From assembly GCA_007570785.1 (NCBI GenBank), contig ML662449.1, positions 11,594,822-11,658,821 of the forward strand: 64,000 bases of DNA, given 5' to 3'. The DNA is from Antilocapra americana (taxonomy: Eukaryota > Chordata > Mammalia > Artiodactyla > Antilocapridae). Of the stretch, positions 57,198 to 64,000 are shown piece after piece. The first letter of the stretch is position 1. Each line of letters begins with the position of its first letter. Both the position numbers and the translations under genes were made by a program. A model generated the notes under the pieces. It did no database searches and was not told where the DNA came from. It saw nothing but the letters and a program-made list of their open reading frames with translations.

Positions 57198-57215
57198 TTC
57201 CCGGCATGCCACGCG
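57198..57215 (+). promoter_or_regulatory. ZNF143/Staf-like binding site in RAB1A promoter
   Basis: The 18 bases TTCCCGGCATGCCACGCG match the published ZNF143 consensus YWCCCRNMATSCMYYRCR at 17 of 18 positions. The site lies about 70 bases upstream of the likely start region, a usual place for ZNF143 in CpG-island promoters. Binding is inferred from the motif only. Confidence 0.65.
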
Positions 57216-57269
57216 GTGCGGCCGCCCTTTGGGCTGTGTAAAGGCCCCTCGGTCTAAGGCTTTCCTATT

Positions 57270-57481
57270 TCCTGGTTCGCCGGCGGCCATTTTGGGTGGA
57301 AGCGATAGCTGAGTGGTGGCGGCTGCTGATTGTGTTCTAAGGGGACGGAGTGGGGTAAAGACGTTTGCTCTCCCGGAACAACCTATCTCATTCCTCTCCT
57401 TCGACTACCCGTGGCGCGGAGAGTCAGGGCGGCGGCTGCAGCAGCAAGGGCGGCGGTGGCGGCGGCGGCAGCTGCAGTGAC
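57270..57481 (+). other. RAB1A: RAB1A 5' UTR (first exon, TSS approximate)
   Basis: This GC-rich leader lies directly upstream of the RAB1A start. It has no ATG between about 57275 and 57481, so no upstream ORF competes with the main start. It ends in a CGG/GCA-triplet-rich run at 57426-57475. The exact cap site cannot be read from sequence. A pyrimidine-rich stretch at 57258-57274 followed by a YY1-like GGCCATTTTG at 57285-57294 makes a start near 57260-57290 plausible. Confidence 0.75.
57426..57475 (+). repeat. CGG/GCA triplet-rich stretch in 5' UTR
   Basis: Imperfect GGC, GCA and CGG triplets immediately upstream of the RAB1A start. The longest pure unit run is short (GGCGGCGGCGGC). Confidence 0.85.
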
Positions 57482-57504
57482 ATGTCCAGCATGAATCCCG
57501 AATA
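57482..57504 (+). CDS. RAB1A: RAB1A coding exon 1 (partial CDS; continues beyond window)
   Basis: Seen: seven complete codons give MSSMNPE, followed by TA, the first two bases of a Tyr codon, and then a GTGAGT donor at 57505-57510, so the intron is phase 2. Known: RAB1A starts MSSMNPEYDYLF, whereas RAB1B starts directly at MNPEYDYLF, so the Met-Ser-Ser extension indicates RAB1A. RAB1A is a prenylated small GTPase that controls ER-to-Golgi vesicle transport and early autophagy. All nucleotide-binding motifs, switches and the C-terminal double Cys lie in later exons outside this window. The start is the first ATG of the transcript; the G at -3 is acceptable, and a second in-frame ATG lies three codons on. 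A retrocopy is unlikely because the splice donor and CpG-island promoter are intact. Without the donor the reading frame would meet TAG at once, which confirms splicing. Confidence 0.93.
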
Positions 57505-60500
57505 GTGAGTGCAGGAGAGCACCGGTCGGCTGGGTCCGTGGGCCACCTTGGGAAGGCTTAGAGGGGGCGAGGAGGGCGGAGGAAGGGGCCTCGGTGAGGT
57601 GAGGTGAGGGTGACGGGGCAGGAGAGGTTGGCGGCCGGGAGTCGGGCCCCATTGTCTGACGGAGGAGGGGCGGTCGAGGGGAGGGGTCGGGCCTGAGGGG
57701 TGAGCGGCCTGGGCCTGGACCGGGTTTGGTTGGAGTACCGGCGTGGGTGCCAGGCCAACGTGTAGGGGCAGTCCGCGAAGAGGGTTGGGGCATTTGGGAG
57801 TCGGTGGTGGAGCCTTGGGAAAGGATAGCTTCTCTTGGAGGCAGTGACTTTTCAAGGGGGGCCAGTTTTTTAAGGGGTGGGGATGAGGTGAGACAACTCT
57901 CTTAGAGGGCATTGTCAGACCCTGCGCCCGCGCTCTGCGGAGCTGTCAGAACCGTCGGGGTGGAAACCAGCTTTACTTACAAGTAATCTTGAGCTTGTTG
58001 GTTATTTCTTCCACCCTCGGCTCCAGGTTACAGGTAATATGGATGCTTTTCAGGGCTGCGTGTGATTAAGGGGAATGAGTAGATAGTGAGAAGAGATTTA
58101 AGAATTTTAGTTTTTTCTTTTTTTTAGTTATTTCCTGGAGTTCTTTACGAACTCAGCGGCCCCATTGCCTTCCTGAAAAACCAGGGCTTTCGTGAGAAAT
58201 TTTTTTAGAGGACACCGAAGTCCTTTTACCTTGTGTAGGTCAAGGGAAAAACAAAACAAAACACTAGCACTAAACCTAGGGACATCTTTGTGATATTACC
58301 ACATAAAAGCAAGACTTTGCCGTAAAGTTGCAAGAAAAACGAATGGGCCCTATGATAGATAGATATGTAGGTTTTGAATTACCTACTTGAACGCTTGCAG
58401 ATAGGGAATGAGGTTCCGTGACGTGTCATGAAAAGTTAATGCATTTCTTTTTCTTGCTTCCTCAAGAAGTCACCACAGCAGATGTGACACATCTGTCACC
58501 TTTCCTGGGAACCGGTGTTTCTTTTCTTAGGAAGACTGTTGGGTTCTCCTTAATGGCCCTTAAAAACATCCTTCTACAGTTTGCATTTTGAAATTAGTGA
58601 ATAATTGAAGGAGATTTAATTGGTCTTCCTCCTCAGTGTCAGAAGGCTTTGGGGGTAGATGGGGAATTTTTTTAAAGCAGAGATCAGTTTTCGTCTTAAA
58701 TGTTGAGTTTATTTGCTGTTTTGGTCAATTACTGCTAAATATTTCCCCTAAAAGGGCCACGCATGGATTTAGCTGACTGTCATGTGTGTGTCACATGGCT
58801 CTTGCAAAATGCATTCTGACTTCAAGTTTTGTAATACTGTGGTTTGACGCCGAACTGTCGTTTTCTGTTCTAAACAGAAGCCTTAGTATTTTATTAAAAT
58901 TTTATATACTTTAAGAAGTTGAAGATAGTATTTTAATAGTGTCCTATTTGCTTTGCTGGCAGTTTTTTATCAAGGGCTCCAAGGACAAAGTTGGTTTTGC
59001 ATAGTTGGACAGAGTTGAACTTGAGGTCTCTAATTTAGAGGTTGTCCTAGCAACAGTAAAGTACATGGATTTTCCGTTTTATGGAGACTTGTCTTCTGTT
59101 CAGGGAGTTTCTTAAATTTGCTACATGTATATAGTACTATAATGAGGATTAATTGAACAGAACCATGACAAATGATTTAGACTCTGAATTTATTTCTCCT
59201 TTTGTAAAATAGGACAACTGTTTATTCCTATCAGGGATATGTATATGTAAAAGAATTTGGTAAACCGTAAGAGCAGGGTACATCACTGTGTAAGGCTTTC
59301 GAGTCATGGTAAAATTTAGGATTATAACCCTTACCCTCAAGGAATTTATAACAATACAAAAAAATAGATATTATATATGTTAAATACCAGTAGATATGGC
59401 AAGTTCCAGATGTGTGACATGGATTGGAGCCACAAGATTATAAGAGAAGTTGTGGGGTTGTGGTTGGCAGGTACTGTTCATGAAGACCTTTTAGAGAATA
59501 AAGCAGTAAGGGAATTATTAGCATTCGATTTGGAGAAGCAGAGGGAGTGAGAACGATTGTTCAGGAGGGAAGAAGAAAGAAGAGTGGTTAATAAATGACA
59601 GGGATAGTAATTCTTAAGTAGAGTGTCAAACAGTCCTTTATTTTGAGGGTTTTAGATTAATGACCTCAACAGAATCAATCCCAGAAATCATTTTTATATT
59701 TTATGGCATGGAGTGTGCCAATACCTGGGCTACTGTATTTATGTTCTAGGCTGTCTTTTAAGTAAAATAACCTAGTAGCTTGGGAAAACCTTTGGAAAAG
59801 CACTAGTGAAAAGTACTTAATGTGAGAAGAGGTGGTATTTTATTATGAAAGGTCACAAGGACAACCAGCAAGCAGAATTTTAGAATCTGACTTCAGCAAT
59901 TTCTTCTTGTCTTTAATCAAGTTTATTAGCATCATTAAAGTAATTAGAGAAAAATTGGGAACTAGAGAAAAGAAGGAAATTCTTAGAGTTTAATCACCCA
60001 GACACAAGCCCATTTGCTTTAAAACCATGTTCTAAACTTGAAAATCAAAGGGTTTTTTTTTATTAAGTTAAAACTTTTAATGGATGAGTGCCTTTTATGA
60101 TTCCATAGTTTTACCCTAATAGCTAACATTTATGGCCACTTATTATATGCCAGGTACAATATAGTGGCATTATATAATACATGTGTATTATAGTGTACAT
60201 TTTATGTGCTAATTTGAAACAATAGTATACAAGGGAATATTTACAGGTGCACCCCAGATGTTCCTTGTTTTGGTTTGTCATGTTCTTACTCCTTAAAGAA
60301 ACTTTTAAAATCTGCTGTATGTGTGCTGCTGAATTTGGTAATGAAAATGTGTTCTTGACAAAAGTTTGGTTCTTTCAGAATGAACAAGATTTTAGATTTG
60401 TATAGGTTGACACACGATTACCCGTCAGTAGCTTTATTACTAAATGCTTTTATTTTATAATCTTTCAGTTGCAAGTTTTTGGTTTGGGAGTGAGGAGAAT

Positions 60501-63500
60501 AAGAAATATGTCAATCAATAATTAAATTTGAAGCTTTTTCATAGACTACTTTCCATGTTATTTGGGTGATTTGGGAGAAATGGTCCTGGGTTATCTTAAT
60601 TAGCAGAAATTAAGGGTAATGGCTAACTCATTAGAACTTCAAATACTGCAAACAAAAACAAAATGCAACCAGATGGAGTCTGAGCAGTGGAAAAAGTAGA
60701 TTGAAAGCATCAAAGCTCTTTTTTTTTTTCCCCTGGAGATTTGAAGAAAGATTTAAATTTTCCTGAGCTAGGAGGTGAAGCAGGCAGTGATTATTTCAGC
60801 ACATTGGTTAAGAAATACTTAACATTATTCTCATACCAGAAGCATTTTTCCTAATCCACTACTTCTGTTGGATTTTTTTTTAGTGTCAAAATCATTTTGG
60901 CTGCTTCATCTATAAGGAGTATGTTAAGATGAAGTACATGTACCTATCTCAACCAGTTTAACTCCAGTCGAAAGACCTATATGTAGTAGTGTCTTTGGAT
61001 TGGCTAGTTTTATTTTCTTTAAAGATCACATTTTTTTGACATGTACATACTTCTTTCTTTATATATTTTTGGCTGCTCTTAGTCTTTGTTGCTGCACGAG
61101 GGCTTTCTCTAGTTGCAGCGAGTATCGGCTACTCTAGTTTAGGTGCCCTTGCTTCTCATTGTGGTCGCTTCTCTTGTTGCAGAGTTGTGGCACAGGGATT
61201 CATTCCTTGTGGCTTACGGGCCCTAGAGTGTGCAGGCTTCAGTCCAGAGGGCTCAGTTGCTCCACCATAAGTGAAATCTTCCTGGAGCAGGGATGGAACC
61301 CATGTCTCCTGCATTGGCAGGTGGATTCTTATCCACTGCACCACCAGGATAGTCCCTGGATCAACTAGTTCATTGCAGAAAAATTTGTAAAAGAAAAAGT
61401 TTTTTTAAGCCTTGTTTTTTTACTTTTTAACATAATTATGGCATACATTTTACTCAGTCTCCTAAATTTTGTTTTCTGTCATGGTAGATTCAAGGAACAT
61501 TTGACTTTTTTTTTTTTTGCCAGTGCTATACTTTGAATAAGTCTATCTTTTAACTTAAGGATTTGAAAGTAAAAACAAGTTAATCAGTTCTGTTATTTGA
61601 CTAACAGTTTCATTGATAAATACATCATTACTGCCTTTTACATAATTTTTAATTAGTATTTTTTTATTAGGAAAGAAGCAGAAACCAACTAAAAGTTGGT
61701 TTTATTTTTGTTGGTTGCTTTGATGACTTTTTAATGGTGTTAATAATGATTTGGGAAATTCAAAGAAGTTTAAAGAAGTGTTCTCACTGTCCAGAATATG
61801 ACTATTTAATGTCTGTAGAGAATCAGTGTATGTAATTTCTCTGCATAGTGTAAGTTGCCAGTAGCTATGTAGACTTTCCACAAAACGCATCTTAAGAGTT
61901 TGATATGAGTGGATGATCTTGTAGGATCATTTAAAGAAACTGAAATTTTACATTTAAAATTTCTTCTCCCTTTCATCAGAAATAGGTTAAATTATAAGAT
62001 GCTGACAGTGTCTTATATATTCAAAGTTGTTGTTTTTTTTAAAAGATAGAAGAGCTTTAGAATCAGGTGTTCTCTTGTCAACTGTTTAGTTGACTTTTAA
62101 AGAGAATTTTGCTTTGTGAGTAATTTTATTTCTTTAGTATTTCAGTTTTTGTTCTAGAAGCAATAAGTGATTTATCTAAATGATGTAACAAGAGCTTAAC
62201 CTCTTGTTATATTCATATCCTATCAGCAGTCCTTTGGCTGTGTATGTGTTTTTTGCTCTCCTTGGCAACTTCTGACTACATATATAATGGTTTTACCATT
62301 GTAGTTGTAATAGTTAAGTTTCATTTTTGATAGTTAAGAGCTTCCTTTTTCTGTTACCTACTCTGGTCTCTTTCCTAATATATGAAAATGGGGTTAAATA
62401 AAATGCTTTTTAAGATTCTGAGATTTTTTAAAATTTGCAAAAGAAAATAAGATTAAGAGAAACTAAAGATGGGTGCAGGATACCAGTGCATGAGATATAT
62501 TAGATGTGTTGACTTCCCTGCTTTTTACCACTGTTCGTCTGAACTGCATTTTGAAGTTTAGTAAGAGTTAGACAAAATGACCTCCCCGCCCTGCTCTGGG
62601 AGAGCAGAACAGTCAGACTTTTCCACTGTTTTCCAGTAGAAGGTGGGACTGAGAAGAGATTGCTTCTTCGATATCAGAAATAGAATTCAGGGAAGAAAAC
62701 TGAGGACTTGGATTTTCCTTGGACCCACCCTATGATGTTTCAAATTATAAAAGGGTAGTGGTGTAGTGATACTTAAAGGGAAAATAATCCTGAGGCTTTA
62801 GGGAGCCAGAGAATAAATATTTGTTGGTTTGTTTACTCAAGTATGTGAAGAAATAGGGTACAAAGAAGAAGTAGGAAATGAAATTTTCCTTGGTACTTTA
62901 GTGACTGATGGTTGAGTTCGTCAGAACACCCCACTTTATTAAATCCAAGGTTGCTGATAGGTTCCAGTTAAGTTTGCCCTGTTCCATGTTTATGGATTTT
63001 TGACAGGTAGTATTACTTTTGCTCATAAGAAGCAGTCTTTGGAAACAGTATTTTTAATAATAATAGCTACTAATTGATTAGTGCTTAACTCTGTGCCAAC
63101 TACTTGGCTAGGGTCTTCACATAGGGCATTTTATGCACTCTGTACCTCAGACTACTGAGCTCTACAAATGAGATTGAGTGAATTATATAATTGAAGTTTT
63201 CCAGGACAGTGATGAATTTAACTTGTCTGACTGTATTTTCTTTGAATAACAATAGTACTTAAATGGAATTACTACTTGTACTTGCTGCTCTGCCCATTTA
63301 GGGCAGTTATTCTTAACCCATTTATGGTCATGTACCCTTGGGAATATTTAATGAACACTGGATCCATTGCCTATGTATATACATACTCATAGCATTCTGC
63401 ATAAAGTTGCAAGCTGTTCACATTCCCTAAGCGTATTCATGAACCTCAAGTTACTAATGCCTGATGTAGAAGATTGAAAACAGAAAAGAGAATTTTCACT

Positions 63501-64000
63501 ACCATTCTTTTGAAATGTAGAAACCCAAGGGGGACAGATTTTAATTTTAAATCTGAGATCTTGAACTAATTTCAAAATGTGAGATTTGTTTGGATATGGC
63601 TTACTTTGATGACCTAGTCTGTGCTTTTCTTTTCTTTTCCTTTTATTAAAATGTTTACCTGTTTGTTTCTCATTAAGTTACTGATATATGAAGTGTTTCC
63701 AAGCTTCTTGAAACAAAGACACACTAACTAAGTTCAAACAGCATTAGTGTTCACATAAACAACAGTGTCATCTCTGCAGTATTTTTATTGCCGTAAAATT
63801 CATGTGAATGTAATTAGGGTAAATGCCTAGCTCAGAGTAATACGTAATATATTCTTAATTGAGTTATATGGGATTTATAAAAATAGGTAAATTTATAAGA
63901 GGATAGTTTAAGCCACTTTGTCAAATTATTAATTATTTAGTGCTTAATTTATAGGTTGGTGGCTGGCATTTGTCCTCATAAAGAGCAATTGGGTTCATCA
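57505..64000 (+). other. RAB1A: RAB1A intron 1 (5' part, runs off the window)
   Basis: Non-coding sequence from the GTGAGT donor to the window edge, with no second exon recognised. The first 400 bases remain CpG-rich and belong to the island. The rest is AT-rich, with short old MIR-like pieces (about 60115-60190 and 63060-63170) and one CHR SINE (61048-61362). No Bov-tA, BovB or young L1 insertion is visible, in clear contrast with the upstream flank. Confidence 0.85.
61048..61362 (-). repeat. CHR-type SINE (long form) in RAB1A intron 1
   Basis: Complement of CHR from TTTTTGGCTGCTCTTAGTCT to CTGCACCACCAGGATAGTCC. The only clear SINE in the intronic part, and antisense to RAB1A. Confidence 0.92.

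Larger units (their letters stand above)
56700..57900 (+). promoter_or_regulatory. RAB1A: CpG island and TATA-less RAB1A promoter
   Basis: GC content and CpG frequency rise sharply from about 56.66 kb after 56 kb of AT-rich, CpG-poor DNA, and fall again after about 57.9 kb. No TATA box precedes exon 1. Visible motifs are a CRE-like TGACATCA (56947-56954), a CCAAT box (56975-56979), GGGCGG boxes near 57041 and 57051, an NRF1-like CGCGTGCGCC (57099-57108), a ZNF143-like site (57198-57215) and a YY1-like site (57283-57295). This is typical of a broad housekeeping promoter. Long antisense frames in the island are GC-composition artefacts. Confidence 0.9.

Noticed and set aside
57383..57912. Long proline/alanine-rich minus-strand frames (up to 162 codons) in the CpG island
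   Set aside because: They arise from the GC- and CpG-rich composition opposite the RAB1A exon and intron. They show no domain, and the exon identity is explained by the + strand.
1..64000. CRISPR arrays, operons, phage or insertion-sequence elements
   Set aside because: The repeats are eukaryotic retrotransposons and MITEs. No evenly spaced short repeats or prokaryotic gene organisation exist.

Overview
The window is mammalian, from a ruminant and almost certainly a bovid (cattle, sheep or goat). The evidence is dense ruminant-specific repeats: Bov-tA and BovA2 SINEs, BovB (RTE) LINE fragments and young bovine-type L1 copies. These sit among CHR-type cetartiodactyl SINEs and older mammalian L1, L2, MIR, MaLR/ERVL, Tigger1 and mariner remnants. 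The species cannot be settled from the sequence alone. Repeat families were named by recognising their sequence, not by a database search.

Only one real gene is supported. A CpG island at about 56.7-57.9 kb contains a TATA-less promoter and first exon on the + strand. The coding part (57482-57504) begins ATG-TCC-AGC-ATG-AAT-CCC-GAA-TA and runs into a GTGAGT splice donor. It encodes MSSMNPE plus two bases of a Tyr codon, which is the N terminus of the small GTPase RAB1A (ER-to-Golgi traffic). The Met-Ser-Ser extension separates RAB1A from RAB1B. The rest of the window (57505-64000) is 5' intron 1, and the remaining exons lie beyond the right edge.

Layout: 1-56 kb is 5' intergenic DNA with no supported exon. 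It is a mosaic of nested insertions, many with target-site duplications (TSDs) that give exact borders. Landmarks are a putative solo LTR at 3.66-4.16 kb; a Tigger1-derived MITE at 6.3-6.8 kb; a CpG-retaining single-copy patch at 8.35-8.88 kb with a CTCF-like motif; an old L1 at 10.97-13.5 kb carrying three SINEs and a (TG)19 tract; MaLR-type LTRs at 13.6-14.1 and 44.3-44.8 kb; an L2 at 18.9-19.95 kb; a 1.8-kb young L1 at 29.98-31.78 kb with an open ORF2 C-terminus ended by one nonsense codon; a class-I-like ERV LTR at 47.93-48.54 kb; two CHR SINEs in the same target site at 51.0-51.9 kb; and a truncated mariner at 52.1-52.85 kb. From 55.6 to 61.0 kb no ruminant SINE is visible, and only one SINE (61.05-61.36 kb) is seen in the intron.

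I found no undescribed multi-gene system. The observations most worth following up are the RAB1A promoter architecture, the CpG/CTCF-like patch at 8.4 kb and several informative repeat structures.
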